Below, piece after piece: positions 18,088 through 27,308 of a stretch of DNA of 64,000 bases (positions are counted from its first letter, which is position 1; every line of letters begins with the position of its first letter). Both the position numbers and the translations under genes were made by a program. The DNA comes from Pseudomonas cremoris (GTDB lineage: Bacteria > Pseudomonadota > Gammaproteobacteria > Pseudomonadales > Pseudomonadaceae). The stretch lies in NCBI RefSeq assembly GCF_014230465.1, contig NZ_JAAXCY010000010.1, positions 124,001 through 188,000 of the forward strand. The letters run 5' to 3'. Below the pieces are notes generated by a model. The model made no database searches. It was not told the DNA's origin and worked only from the letters and a program-made list of their open reading frames with translations.

Positions 18088-19239
18088 TTAATACGCAGCC
18101 GTATAGATCGCCAACGCGTCCGCTTCACTCACTTCACGCGGGTTATTCACCAGCAGTCGCTGTTGCTGCATCGCACTGCGGGCCAACTCCGGAAGGCTTT
18201 CGAGGGTGACCCCGGCATCGCGCAGACGCAACGGCAAGCCCACAGCAGCGTGGATGCGCTGCATCTCGGCGATGAACTGCGCCGCGCCATCGCCCGCTTC
18301 CAACCGCTCACCTAATACACACGGCGCAAGCTGCGCATAAAGCGCCCCGGCATGGGACAAGTTGAACGCCAGCACCGGGTTGAGCACCAACGCGTTGGAC
18401 AGCCCGTGGGGCAAGTGGAACGTAATCCCCAACGGATACGCCAGCGCATGCACCGCCGCCACCGGCGCGTTGGCGAAGGCTTGGCCGGCCAGGCACGCGC
18501 CTAGGAGCATGGCTTGGCGTGCCTCCAGGTTCTGTGGCTCACGTACTGCCAGCTCAAGGTTGGCACTGAGCAGGCGCAAGGCTTCACGGGCGAGAAGGTC
18601 CGAGATCGGGTTTTTGCGCAGCTTGCTGGTGTAGGCCTCGATGGCGTGCACCATCGCGTCGATACCGGTGGCGGCGGTGACCGGGCCGGGCAGGCCTACG
18701 GTCAGTTGTGCATCCAGAATCGCCAGGTCGGGCAGCAACTGCGGCGACACCACACCGGACTTGCCGGTGGCGGTGGTCACGATGGAAATCGGCGTGACTT
18801 CCGAGCCAGTGCCCGCCGTGGTCGGCACCTGGATCAGCGGCAGGCGCGTACCGCTGGCCTGGTTGACGCCGTAGATGTCGCTCAAGCCTTGGCGCTGACC
18901 GGGGTGGGCAAGGTAGGCCACCAGTTTGGCTGTGTCCATGGAACTACCGCCGCCGAAGCCGACGATCAGGTCGGCCGCCATTTCGCGGGCCTGGGCGGTG
19001 GCTGCCAGCACCAGTTCTTCGGCGGGGTCGGCGAGGACTTCGCTGTAGACCTGCAGGTTGATATCGGCGGCGGCAAAGCCGGGCAACACCGAATCCAGCA
19101 GGTTATGCCGCAGGATACCGGCGTCGGTCACCAGCAGCACATTGCGCGCGCCACGCGCAGCGCAATGCTCGGCCAGTTGGGCGGCAGCACCGCTGGCGCA
19201 GATCAGGTGGGCGGTGGTGCTGAAATTGAAGGCTTGCAT
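18088..19239 (-). CDS. Iron-containing alcohol dehydrogenase
   Basis: 383-residue group III (Fe) dehydrogenase. It has GFGGGSSMDTAK for NAD binding (near residue 95), PTTAGTGSEVT (near residue 137), and the metal-site residues D (TGIDAMVHAIEAYTS), H (AAVHALAYPLG) and H (FHLPHGLSNAL). Members oxidise alcohols or reduce aldehydes and maleylacetate. It starts 13 bp after the AmiR-like gene with a good AGAGG site, so it belongs to the amide operon. It may process the alcohol or aldehyde released there (inference). Confidence 0.9.
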   Translation of the reverse strand: MQAFNFSTTAHLICASGAAAQLAEHCAARGARNVLLVTDAGILRHNLLDSVLPGFAAADINLQVYSEVLADPAEELVLAATAQAREMAADLIVGFGGGSSMDTAKLVAYLAHPGQRQGLSDIYGVNQASGTRLPLIQVPTTAGTGSEVTPISIVTTATGKSGVVSPQLLPDLAILDAQLTVGLPGPVTAATGIDAMVHAIEAYTSKLRKNPISDLLAREALRLLSANLELAVREPQNLEARQAMLLGACLAGQAFANAPVAAVHALAYPLGITFHLPHGLSNALVLNPVLAFNLSHAGALYAQLAPCVLGERLEAGDGAAQFIAEMQRIHAAVGLPLRLRDAGVTLESLPELARSAMQQQRLLVNNPREVSEADALAIYTAAY

Positions 19240-19252
19240 AAGTAACCTCTGC

Positions 19253-19861
19253 TTATTCTGATAGTGGGGGCAGGCCGGCTTCGATGATGGCTTGGGCCAC
19301 CGCCTCCATGCTGGTGCGGCTGGCCATGGCATCCCGTTGCAGGCGGCGGTGGGCGTCGTTTTCACCGATGCGATGGCGGGCCATGAGCAAGGCCTTGGCC
19401 ATGGAAATCTTGGAAACCGCCGGTTGCCGAGTCTGCAACTTGCGCAGTTGTGCCAGCATGTCGATGCGTGCGCGCCAAGCAGCGCGAGCCATCAGCAATT
19501 GGGTCAACAGGCCGAACGGCCGAAGCGGGCGCTCGATGACCGCAGCCGGCTGGGTTTCCAGCACCAGTTGCAGCATCGAGGGGTTTTCATAGCCCACCAC
19601 AGCGATGATCGGCGGCGCCTGTTCGCTGAGGCCTTCCACCAGCGCCTGGGTGTTCAGGCGCTGGCTGAGTTCCACGGCCAGCAGCACCACGTCGGTGTGT
19701 TCCGGCAAGTGCGCGGGCACTGGCCAGCATTGCTCGACGATGCAGCCGATGCGCTGCAACTGGTCCAGTACCACGCGGGCTTCGGCGTCCACCGGGTGAA
19801 TCACCAGCACGCGCAGGCCCTTGAGTTCGCGCAGCAATGAAGGTGCGCTGCTGCCGCTCAT
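19253..19861 (-). CDS. AmiR-like ANTAR-domain antiterminator
   Basis: 202-residue protein with a degenerate receiver-like N-terminal domain (residues about 14-125, no phospho-Asp pocket) and a C-terminal ANTAR RNA-binding helix bundle (about 140-195, with KALLMARHRIGENDAHRRLQ). This is the layout of Pseudomonas aeruginosa AmiR. AmiR binds tandem hexaloop RNA to prevent termination and is held inactive by AmiC. The ATG overlaps the AmiC-like stop by 4 bp, so the two are co-produced as expected. Its likely target is the leader at 27064-27300. Confidence 0.9.
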   Translation of the reverse strand: MSGSSAPSLLRELKGLRVLVIHPVDAEARVVLDQLQRIGCIVEQCWPVPAHLPEHTDVVLLAVELSQRLNTQALVEGLSEQAPPIIAVVGYENPSMLQLVLETQPAAVIERPLRPFGLLTQLLMARAAWRARIDMLAQLRKLQTRQPAVSKISMAKALLMARHRIGENDAHRRLQRDAMASRTSMEAVAQAIIEAGLPPLSE

Positions 19862-20982
19862 GGCTGCCCATCCAGTTGGTAGTCGACCATATAGGGGCTG
19901 GGTTTGACCGGATGCTCGCTTTGCACCACCAGCTCGAAACGGCGCTGGTGGTCCAGGCGGGCAATGCGTGGCCAGAGCCAGGTGTGTTGGGTGTCGGCGT
20001 CGATCTGCACGCGGCCCTGGGGCGCGTCGAACTGCGCACCGGCCAACGCCTGGCGCAGTGCTTCGATAGATCCACCCTCTGCGCGCCGCGCTGCTTCGGC
20101 GAACAGATGCACCTGGAAATACGCGGCCTCGGCCCCCGCTGTCAGCGGTGCTTCATCACCAAAACGCGCCCGATAACGCGCCAAGAAGGCTTGGCTGGCG
20201 GGCGTCTGCAAGGTGGAAAACCACGGTGCCGCCGACACATGCCCTTCGGCCTCTTCGGTGCTCATGCGCAACACATCCACCTCGTTGGTGGCCAGGCTGA
20301 CGATGGGCATGCGCGCCGGATCGAAACCAGCCTGGCGATAGGCCCGGTGCAGCGCCGGGATATCGCTGCCGACGATGGTCGAGTAGATCGCATCCGGTGC
20401 CGTGGCCCGCGCCTGTTGCATCACCCGTTCGAAGTCTTCGGCGGTGGCGTGGAACGGTAGGTAGATCTCGTCCACCACTTCGCCGCCGGCCTGTTCGAAC
20501 AGCTCGCGCATGATGCGGTTGGACTCGAACGGGTACACGTAGGAACCGCCAACAAACAGCACGCGGTTGCCGAAGTGTTCCAGTACATAGCGCGCCAGTT
20601 GCACCGAGTTCTGGTTCGGTGCCGAGCCGGTGTAATAACACCACGGCGAGTATTCAAACCCTTCATAGAGCGTGGGGTAGAACAGCAGGCGGCGACGGCT
20701 CTCGACCACCGGCAGCACGGTTTTGCGCGTGCTCGACATATGAGTACCGAACAGCACTTGCACCTGGTGTTCGTCACACAGGCGCACGGCGCTGTCGCGA
20801 TAGTCCGCAGGCTCGGCGCCGGGGTGGCCATCTACCGGCACCAGCAACCGGCCATGGATGCCGCCCGCGTCGTTGACCTCGGCGATGGCCAGGTGAGTGG
20901 CATTGGCCTGGGTGGTTTCCGAGGCAGCGGTGAGGCTGCTCTGGGAAAACAGCAGGCCGACTTTGTAGTCAGGGGTGCTCAT
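19858..20982 (-). CDS. AmiC-like amide sensor / periplasmic-binding-fold protein
   Basis: 374-residue type I periplasmic-binding fold (residues 6-370) without a signal peptide, so it is cytoplasmic. It has AmiC/UrtA features: GLLFSQSSLTAASE, TLYEGFEYSPWCYYTG, NQNSVQL and YVYPFESNR. AmiC binds short amides and releases AmiR. Both ends overlap neighbours by 4 bp (amidase upstream, AmiR downstream), which indicates strict co-expression. The ligand is probably related to the substrate of the adjacent amidase. Confidence 0.9.
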   Translation of the reverse strand: MSTPDYKVGLLFSQSSLTAASETTQANATHLAIAEVNDAGGIHGRLLVPVDGHPGAEPADYRDSAVRLCDEHQVQVLFGTHMSSTRKTVLPVVESRRRLLFYPTLYEGFEYSPWCYYTGSAPNQNSVQLARYVLEHFGNRVLFVGGSYVYPFESNRIMRELFEQAGGEVVDEIYLPFHATAEDFERVMQQARATAPDAIYSTIVGSDIPALHRAYRQAGFDPARMPIVSLATNEVDVLRMSTEEAEGHVSAAPWFSTLQTPASQAFLARYRARFGDEAPLTAGAEAAYFQVHLFAEAARRAEGGSIEALRQALAGAQFDAPQGRVQIDADTQHTWLWPRIARLDHQRRFELVVQSEHPVKPSPYMVDYQLDGQP

Positions 20983-22493
20983 GACGTCAGGCTTTCCCAG
21001 TCGATATGTTGTTCAAACGCGTGCGCCACTTGGTACAGCATGGCTTCATCGTAATCCCGCGCCACCAGCATCATGCCTACCGGCAGGCCACTGGCAAGCC
21101 CGCAGGGGATCGACAGCGCAGGGTGGCCGGTCACGTCGAATGGCGCGGTGTTGGCGTTCATTTCCAGGGCCCGTTGCACCCACTCGCTGGGCGAAGCGTC
21201 TGCTGTGGGCAGTTTGGGCGCCTTGAGCGGCACGGTGGGCATCAGCAACACGTCGAAATCCTGCAAGTGCTGGTCGTAAGCCGCACGCAGTTGTCGGGCG
21301 GCGTTCTGGGCCTTGGCGTAGTACTGGCCGCCAAAGCGCTGGTAGGCATACCCGCCGGCCAGCAGGCAAGTTTTAAGGTCGTGGGGAAATTGCCCGGCCT
21401 TGCTGTGCCAGTCCTGTTGGGCGCGCATCAGGCTTTCCACATACAGGCCTTTCCAGTTCGAGCCGTAATTGTAGCCGCGCAGCAATTGGGTGGTGCCTTC
21501 TACTGCAATCGGGGTCCAGATGGCGTGACCCAGGGCGTGCAGCGGGATCGAGATGCCCTCGACCCTGGCGCCGAGGCCTTCGAACATCGCCGCAGCACGC
21601 CGCACCGCCGCGTCCACATCGGCTTCGGAGTTGGCGTGGCCGAAGCCCTCGCGCACCACGCCGATGCGCAACCCCTTGCAGCCTTTGCCCAAGGCCTGGG
21701 TGTAGGCCTCGGTAGGCACCACCCGATCCTGGCGCGGGTCGAGGCCGTCGGTGCCGGCCAGCACCTCCAGCATCAGGGCGTTGTCGGCCAGGTTGGCGCT
21801 CATGATCCCGGCGTGGTCCAGGGTCATTTCGATGGGCATGATGCCGGTGTAGGGGATCAACCCGTGGGTTGGCTTCATTCCATAAATCCCTGAATAGGCC
21901 GCCGGAATGCGCACCGAGCCGCCTTGGTCGGTGCCGATGCCCAGGTCCACTTCGCCGGCGGCAATCAGCGCAGCGCAGCCCGACGACGAGCCGCCGGTGG
22001 AATGCCCCGGATTGCGCGGGTTGTGCACCGCACCGGTGGCGTTGGTATGGCTGCTGCCCGACACACAGAAAAACTCGCAATGGGCTTTGCCGAGGATCTG
22101 CCCGGCGGCGTCCAGCACGCGGGTGGCCACGGTGGCGTCGATGTCCGGCACATAGCCGTGCAGGGTGGAGGCCCCATTCATCATCGGCACGCCGGCCAGG
22201 CAGATATTGTCCTTGAGCGCCACGCGCTTGCCGGCCAGCTTGCCGGTGGCGGCGCCCTGGATATCGGTGCGCACGTACCAGGCGTTGTAGGGGTTGTGTT
22301 GCGGCACTTGGCCGGGCCCGCGTGGGTAGCGGGGCGGCGCGGGCGGGGTGGCGATGGCATCGAGGCGGTCGTAGTCCTGCCACACAGCTTCGAGGATGTG
22401 TGCGTACTCATTCAGCAGCGGCTCGGCCAGTTCCAGGCCAAGGCTGCGGCTGACTTCAGTGAGGTCGGCCAGGGTAGGGCGTTGAATCGACAT
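20979..22493 (-). CDS. Amidase-signature family amidase
   Basis: 504-residue hydrolase of the amidase-signature (GatA-like) family. The Ser-cisSer-Lys triad is visible: Lys94 (ALKDN), the GGSSSG loop at 167-172, and nucleophile Ser193 in GTDQGGSVRIPA. It hydrolyses an amide to ammonia and acid. In the textbook ami operon the enzyme is AmiE, a nitrilase-fold amidase, so this is a different enzyme under AmiC/AmiR-type control. The ATG at 22493 is chosen because the frame upstream overlaps the UrtE-like gene. Confidence 0.92.
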   Translation of the reverse strand: MSIQRPTLADLTEVSRSLGLELAEPLLNEYAHILEAVWQDYDRLDAIATPPAPPRYPRGPGQVPQHNPYNAWYVRTDIQGAATGKLAGKRVALKDNICLAGVPMMNGASTLHGYVPDIDATVATRVLDAAGQILGKAHCEFFCVSGSSHTNATGAVHNPRNPGHSTGGSSSGCAALIAAGEVDLGIGTDQGGSVRIPAAYSGIYGMKPTHGLIPYTGIMPIEMTLDHAGIMSANLADNALMLEVLAGTDGLDPRQDRVVPTEAYTQALGKGCKGLRIGVVREGFGHANSEADVDAAVRRAAAMFEGLGARVEGISIPLHALGHAIWTPIAVEGTTQLLRGYNYGSNWKGLYVESLMRAQQDWHSKAGQFPHDLKTCLLAGGYAYQRFGGQYYAKAQNAARQLRAAYDQHLQDFDVLLMPTVPLKAPKLPTADASPSEWVQRALEMNANTAPFDVTGHPALSIPCGLASGLPVGMMLVARDYDEAMLYQVAHAFEQHIDWESLTS

Positions 22494-22503
22494 AGCAGGT
22501 TCC

Positions 22504-23208
22504 TTATGCATGAAAGCCCATGAAGCGCTCGGCGATAGCCTCGGCACTGGTGTGGGCCGGGTCGACCTCGTCCACCAGTTGGCCGTTCTCGATGATCAGG
22601 ATGCGGTCGGACAAGGCACTCAAGAATTCAATGTCCTGTTCCACCAGGATCACCGCCAGGTTTTGTTCCACTCGTAGCCGCTGCAGGGTTTCGATGATTT
22701 CGTCGCAGATCGAGGGCTGGATGCCTTCGGTGGGCTCGTCCAGCAGAATGATGTTCGGCTCGCCGCACAGGCAGCGGGCCAGGGCCAGCAGTTGCTGTTC
22801 ACCGCCGGACAGCGCGCCACCGGGTTGGTCGAGCAGGCGTTGCAGGCGCGGGAAGTACGCGAGGATGCGTTCGATGGTGGCGTCGGCCTTGGCAAAGTCC
22901 TTCACGCAGCCCATGCGCAGGTTTTCACGCACGCTCAGGAACGGGAAAATCTGCCGACCTTGGGGCACATAGCCGATACCGGCGCGGGCGCGCTGGTGGG
23001 CGGCGGCGCGGCTCAAGTCCTCGCCATCGAAATGCAGGCTGCCCGCCATGGCGGGAATTTCCCCCATCAGCGCGCGCAGCAAGGTGGTCTTGCCCATGCC
23101 ATTGCGCCCCAGCACGCCCACGCAGGTATTGGCAGCGCAGCTCAAGCGAATGTCGCGCAGCACCGGAATACGTCCGTAACCGGCGGATAAACCAATGACT
23201 TCAAGCAT
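22504..23208 (-). CDS. ABC transporter ATPase, LivF/UrtE type
   Basis: 234-residue ATPase with GRNGMGKTT (Walker A), LSGGEQQ (signature), IILLDEPTEGIQPS (Walker B) and VEQDIEF. The TEGIQPS and YVPQGRQIFPFLSV wording is that of UrtE, the urea/short-chain-amide branch of the branched-chain amino-acid transporter family. It overlaps the upstream LivG/UrtD-like gene by 8 bp. It energises the importer encoded by the next four genes. Confidence 0.92.
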   Translation of the reverse strand: MLEVIGLSAGYGRIPVLRDIRLSCAANTCVGVLGRNGMGKTTLLRALMGEIPAMAGSLHFDGEDLSRAAAHQRARAGIGYVPQGRQIFPFLSVRENLRMGCVKDFAKADATIERILAYFPRLQRLLDQPGGALSGGEQQLLALARCLCGEPNIILLDEPTEGIQPSICDEIIETLQRLRVEQNLAVILVEQDIEFLSALSDRILIIENGQLVDEVDPAHTSAEAIAERFMGFHA

Positions 23209-23923
23209 GTTTGATCTCCTGCTTGCCCAGGTACGCTTCGCGCACAGCGGGGTCTTGGGTCACGTCGGCAAAACTGCCTTGGGCCAGGATCGCGCCTTGG
23301 TTGAACACGGTGACAGTGCCGGCGATCAGGCGGATAAATTCCATGTCGTGCTCCACTACCACCACGGTGCTGTGGGCGTTGATTTCCTTGATCAGTGCGG
23401 CGGTCTTGCGCACTTCCTGGTAGGTCATACCCGCCGCCGGTTCATCCAGCAGCACCAACTCCGGGCGCGAGGCGAGAATCATCCCCAGCTCCACCCACTG
23501 GCGTTGGCCGTGGGCCAAATCGCCCACTAGGCGCGTGCGCAACTCGCTCAGGCCGATGCGTTGCAGGGTCTCTTCGGCGGTGGCGCGTGCCTCGCCAGGT
23601 GATTGTCGGCGACTGGCGGCCAGGCGCAGGTTTTCCAGCACATCCAGACCGTCGAACACGCTGGGGGCCTGGGTCTTGATGCCGATGCCGAGCTGGGCGA
23701 CTTTATGCGGTGCCAGCCCTGAAATGCGCTGGCCCTTGAAGTGGCACACGCCACGGGTGGGTTTGAGCTGGCCGCTGAGCATCTTGAAAAAGGTGCTTTT
23801 GCCGGCGCCATTGGGGCCGATCAGGCAGCGCAGTTCGCCGCTTTCCAGGGTGAAATCCACTGCCTTCACCGCATGTACGCCGCCGAAGCTGACGCCCAAA
23901 CCTTGGGTTTGCAACAGGCTCAT
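23201..23923 (-). CDS. ABC transporter ATPase, LivG/UrtD type
   Basis: 240-residue ATPase with GPNGAGKST, LAHGQRQWVELGMIL (in place of the usual LSGGQ, as in UrtD), LVLLDEPAAGMT and VEHDMEF. The ATG at 23923 overlaps the permease stop by 4 bp (ATGA). It partners the UrtE-like ATPase. Confidence 0.92.
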   Translation of the reverse strand: MSLLQTQGLGVSFGGVHAVKAVDFTLESGELRCLIGPNGAGKSTFFKMLSGQLKPTRGVCHFKGQRISGLAPHKVAQLGIGIKTQAPSVFDGLDVLENLRLAASRRQSPGEARATAEETLQRIGLSELRTRLVGDLAHGQRQWVELGMILASRPELVLLDEPAAGMTYQEVRKTAALIKEINAHSTVVVVEHDMEFIRLIAGTVTVFNQGAILAQGSFADVTQDPAVREAYLGKQEIKHA

Positions 23924-24945
23924 AGTGCACGCTCCTGTGCCGGCAGCGCTTGCTGGCGACGTTGGAAAACACGGGATACCCAACCGCTCAAGGTCGGCAG
24001 CAAACCACGCGGCAGCAACATCACGAAGGCGAGCAGAATCAGGCCCAGTACGAAGCCGCTGTCCACCTGCTGTTGCTCACCCAGTCGCGCCATCAGCGCC
24101 TGAATGCCGATGCATGCCAGGATCGGCCCGAACAAGGTGCCGCGCCCGCCGACGATCACCCAGATGATGATCTGCGCCGACTGCGCCAGCCCGAACACGC
24201 CAGGGCTGACAAACGCGCCCCAGTTGGCGAACAGACAACCCGCCAGCCCGGCGATGCCACCACCCAGGCTGAATACGATCAGCTTATGCAGGCGCGTGTC
24301 ATAGCCCAGCAGACCGGCGCGTTGTTCGTTCTCGCGAATCGCTACCACCACCTTGCCGAAGCGACTGGCGAGCAGTGCGCGCAGGCCCAGGTAGCAGAGG
24401 ATCAACGCGCCACCGATCACCTGGAACAGGGTTTCCGGCTCCAGCACACGGTCCGGGTTGAACGGCACATTCAACGTGGGAATTGCCGGGATGCCGTTGA
24501 AGCCACCGAGCAAGGCACTGCCGATGTGGTACTCGGCGCCGGACGTGGAGTTCATCACATTGAACAAAATCAAGGTGACCGCAAGGGTAATCACCCCCAG
24601 GTACACGTCACTGATGCCGCCGTAGAACATGAAGTAGCCCATGGCCGCCGCCACCAGCGCGGGTACGGCGATGGCCAGCAACACCGGCCAGGTGCTGTCG
24701 CCGATGTTGAGCACACCGATGGCATAGGCGTAGGCCCCCAGGCCGAAAAACGCCGCCTGGCCAAAGCACAGGATGCCGCCAAACCCCCAGATAAACGCCA
24801 GGCTCAAGGCCAACAGCGCCATCACCAGGTAGATGGTCAGGGACAATAAGGTAAACAGGTCCAGCCACTGCGGCAGGACCGCCACCAGCACGGCGGCCAG
24901 GGCGCAGCCGAGCACCGGTAGCAGGGTGCGGGTATCAACAGGCAT
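23920..24945 (-). CDS. ABC transporter permease, LivM/UrtC type
   Basis: 341-residue inner-membrane protein with about nine to ten hydrophobic helices and the LivM-family block VVAIRENEQRAGLLGYDT (near residue 205), which contacts the ATPase. It overlaps the UrtB-like gene by one base (TGATG), which shows translational coupling. Confidence 0.93.
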   Translation of the reverse strand: MPVDTRTLLPVLGCALAAVLVAVLPQWLDLFTLLSLTIYLVMALLALSLAFIWGFGGILCFGQAAFFGLGAYAYAIGVLNIGDSTWPVLLAIAVPALVAAAMGYFMFYGGISDVYLGVITLAVTLILFNVMNSTSGAEYHIGSALLGGFNGIPAIPTLNVPFNPDRVLEPETLFQVIGGALILCYLGLRALLASRFGKVVVAIRENEQRAGLLGYDTRLHKLIVFSLGGGIAGLAGCLFANWGAFVSPGVFGLAQSAQIIIWVIVGGRGTLFGPILACIGIQALMARLGEQQQVDSGFVLGLILLAFVMLLPRGLLPTLSGWVSRVFQRRQQALPAQERAL

Positions 24946-25814
24946 CAGAACGCCCTCCGAAAGAAACGACCGGTAATGCCCTGGGGCAGAACCCGGATCA
25001 ACACAATGGCCGCCAACAGCAATGCCACTTCACCGAATACCGGGGTGCTGAAGAACGTCACCACCTGGCTGATCACCCCAAAGCCAGCGGCGGCGCTCAG
25101 CGTGCCGGTGATTACCGCACTGCCGCCGCCGATCACGGTGATAAACGCCTTGGCGATGTAGCTGGCGCCCAAGGTCGGAATCACTCCGGTAAGCGGCGCC
25201 AACACCGCACCACCCAGACCGGCCAGCGCCGCGCCCAGGCCAAACGTGAGGCTGTAGATGCGCCCCGGATTGGCCCCCAACGCCGCCGCCATCTTGGCGT
25301 TTTGCATGGTGGCGCGGGCACACAGGCCAAAGTGGGTAAAGCGCAGCAGCGCCCACATGCCCAGCAGTACGGCCACCGCCACGCCGATCACAAACAGGCC
25401 GTAGCCGCTGGTTTGATAAGCGCCGATGCTGATGCCCGGCAACGGCGAGCTAATGCCCACCGTGGTGTTGCCAAACAGCATGGTGGCGGCGCCAGTGAGC
25501 GCCAGGCTCAGGCCCCAGGTGGCGAGCATGGTGTCGATCATGCGGCCATACAGGTGACGCACCAGCAGGCGCTCCACCAGCATGCCGAACAACCCCACGG
25601 TCAAAGGCGCCAGCACCAGGATCGAAATCCAGATGGGCACATGCAGGTGGTGGGTGGCGAGCACGGCGACGTAACCGCCGAGCATCATGAATTCACCGTG
25701 GGCCAGGTTGATGATCTTCATCATCCCGAATACCACCGCCAGGCCGATGCTCAACAGCACCAGCGTGGCGATGGCGCCCACGATTTGCAGGGAGAAAATG
25801 GCAGCCCAATCCAT
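24945..25814 (-). CDS. ABC transporter permease, LivH/UrtB type
   Basis: 289-residue inner-membrane permease. It has MKIINLAHGEFMMLGGYVAV near residue 45, the family hallmark, and ARATMQNAKMAAALGANPGRIYSL near residue 190 as the coupling loop. The ATG at 25814 lies 10 bp after the binding-protein stop. With UrtC it forms the channel. Confidence 0.93.
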   Translation of the reverse strand: MDWAAIFSLQIVGAIATLVLLSIGLAVVFGMMKIINLAHGEFMMLGGYVAVLATHHLHVPIWISILVLAPLTVGLFGMLVERLLVRHLYGRMIDTMLATWGLSLALTGAATMLFGNTTVGISSPLPGISIGAYQTSGYGLFVIGVAVAVLLGMWALLRFTHFGLCARATMQNAKMAAALGANPGRIYSLTFGLGAALAGLGGAVLAPLTGVIPTLGASYIAKAFITVIGGGSAVITGTLSAAAGFGVISQVVTFFSTPVFGEVALLLAAIVLIRVLPQGITGRFFRRAF

Positions 25815-25824
25815 GTCGGCCTCC

Positions 25825-27063
25825 TTACAGCGCGATGCTGTATTGTTTGGCGTCACGCGGGTTCTTCACCAAATCGCACACGGCGGCGGTGTCGGACGGC
25901 GCTTGTTGGGCAAAGCTTTCGACCACTTCCAGGCGGCGGTCGCGCACCTCGGCGATATGCACGTCGAGCACGCAGTGGTGGGTGGCCGGGTCAACGCTGA
26001 CCTTGCCGCTGGGCAGGTCCAGGCTGATGCCTTTTTCCAGGGCCTGGGTCACGGCCATGCGCTCCACCGTGCCAGCTTGGCGCACACCTTCGGCCCACAG
26101 CATCATGCCTTGGTAGGCACCCATGGCCAGTTCGGTGATGTAGGGGTAGTCGGCGCCAAAGCGTTTGTGGAAACGCTCGACGAACGCCTGGTTCTGCAGC
26201 GTGGCCAGTTCCTGCACATAGTTCTGGCAGATCAGGATGCCATTGCATTCCTCTGGCGAGAGCACGATGTGTTCGTTGCCGCCAGCGAAGGTGGTGGAGG
26301 CAATCGGCAACTTGCCGGTCATGCCTGCGGCTTTCCATTGGCGGTAGAACGACATGTGCGCGCCACCCACCAAGGCGGACCAGACGAAGTCCGGCTTGGC
26401 CTCCTGGATCTTCGAGATGGTGGCGCCGAAGTTGGTCACGTCCAGCGGGAAGAACTCGATGCCCACGGTTTCGCCACCGGCTTGCTCGATATACTTCTTC
26501 ACCCAGGCGGTGACGATCTGCCCGTAGTTGTAGTCGGCCGCGACGATGTAGACCTTCTTGCCCCACTTTTTCGTGACATGGGACACCAGCTTCTCCACGG
26601 TCTGGCCTGGGGTGACGCCGGTGGCGAACACGTTGCGGTCACACACGCCGCCTTCGTATTGGTTGTTGTAGAAGTACAGGGTCTTGTAGCGGTCGAGCAC
26701 CGGGCGCACCACTTCCCGTGAGGCCGAGGTGATACCGGCGTGCACCACTGCGGCGCGGTCCTTGAGGGCCGCCTGCTGGGCGTATTGGGCGTAGAGCTGC
26801 ATGTTCGACTGGGTGTCGTATTTGATCAGGTTGAGCGGCCGACCGAGCAGGCCGCCAGCGCCGTTGAGTTCTTCGACGGCGAAGGTGAGGGCGTCGACGA
26901 TGGGCTTGCCATAGATGTCCAGGCCACCGGAGTTGTCGTAGAGCGAGGCGATATTGATCGCGTCATCGGCAGCAAACGCCGAAAAACTCTTCAAGCTCAA
27001 GGTGGACAATGCAGCAGCAGAAATAGCGGACGTACGCAGGAAAGCACGACGATTCATAGCCAT
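25825..27063 (-). CDS. ABC transporter substrate-binding protein (UrtA/AmiC-like), Tat signal
   Basis: 412-residue type I periplasmic binding protein and first gene of the operon. The N-terminus MAMNRRAFLRTSAISAAALS has a twin-arginine motif (RRAFLR) and the cleavage region lies near AFAAD, so it is probably Tat-exported. The body (DNSGGLDIYGKPIVDALT, YFYNNQYEGGVCDRN, YNYGQIVTAWV) is of the urea/short-chain-amide class. AGGAG lies 7 bp before the ATG at 27063. The long leader upstream (27064-27300) carries regulatory hairpins. Confidence 0.92.
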   Translation of the reverse strand: MAMNRRAFLRTSAISAAALSTLSLKSFSAFAADDAINIASLYDNSGGLDIYGKPIVDALTFAVEELNGAGGLLGRPLNLIKYDTQSNMQLYAQYAQQAALKDRAAVVHAGITSASREVVRPVLDRYKTLYFYNNQYEGGVCDRNVFATGVTPGQTVEKLVSHVTKKWGKKVYIVAADYNYGQIVTAWVKKYIEQAGGETVGIEFFPLDVTNFGATISKIQEAKPDFVWSALVGGAHMSFYRQWKAAGMTGKLPIASTTFAGGNEHIVLSPEECNGILICQNYVQELATLQNQAFVERFHKRFGADYPYITELAMGAYQGMMLWAEGVRQAGTVERMAVTQALEKGISLDLPSGKVSVDPATHHCVLDVHIAEVRDRRLEVVESFAQQAPSDTAAVCDLVKNPRDAKQYSIAL

Positions 27064-27149
27064 TCGGAAGACTCCTGGAACCCAGGCCCAAACGTCCACC
27101 GCAGCCTTTGGGCAGGTGCGCTGAAAGAGGAAAGGTCTGGGAAGAAATG

Positions 27150-27171
27150 CAGGCGGGGGAAGGAGGGCCTG
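27150..27171 (-). terminator. Weak candidate leader terminator
   Basis: On the minus strand, CAGGC (27171-27167) and GCCTG (27154-27150) pair around a pyrimidine-rich loop and are followed by CATTTCTT. This lies just after the second ANTAR-like hairpin, where the antiterminated terminator should be. The stem is short and the U-run is interrupted, so confidence is low. Confidence 0.3.
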
Positions 27172-27175
27172 ATTT

Positions 27176-27249
27176 CACATACCGACGACGCTGTCGGCTG
27201 AATGTGTGAGTCGTTTCGCTTGGAGACATCAGCCGCATCGTTGAGGCTG
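27176..27249 (-). promoter_or_regulatory. Tandem hexaloop (ANTAR-type) RNA leader
   Basis: Two hairpins on the minus-strand transcript. Hairpin 1 (27249-27230): CAGCC/GGCTG with one T-C mismatch, a closing C-G pair and loop AACGAT. Hairpin 2 (27197-27182): CCGAC/GTCGG with loop AGCGTC, extended by CACAT/ATGTG (27206-27202 with 27180-27176). Both six-base loops have A at position 1 and G at position 4, the defining feature of RNA bound by ANTAR proteins such as AmiR. An AmiR homologue is encoded in the same operon. Confidence 0.62.
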
Positions 27250-27308
27250 GGTCGCCCATCGCAAGGGGATGGGGGAAACGAGTACCGCAAGGCGCGGCGC
27301 TGTTTCAA

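Noticed and set aside
27086..27113. GCCCAAA/TTTGGGC hairpin close to the ribosome site of the UrtA-like gene as the leader terminator
   Set aside because: The 7-bp stem is real but the loop is long and no U-run follows, so it is not a convincing intrinsic terminator.
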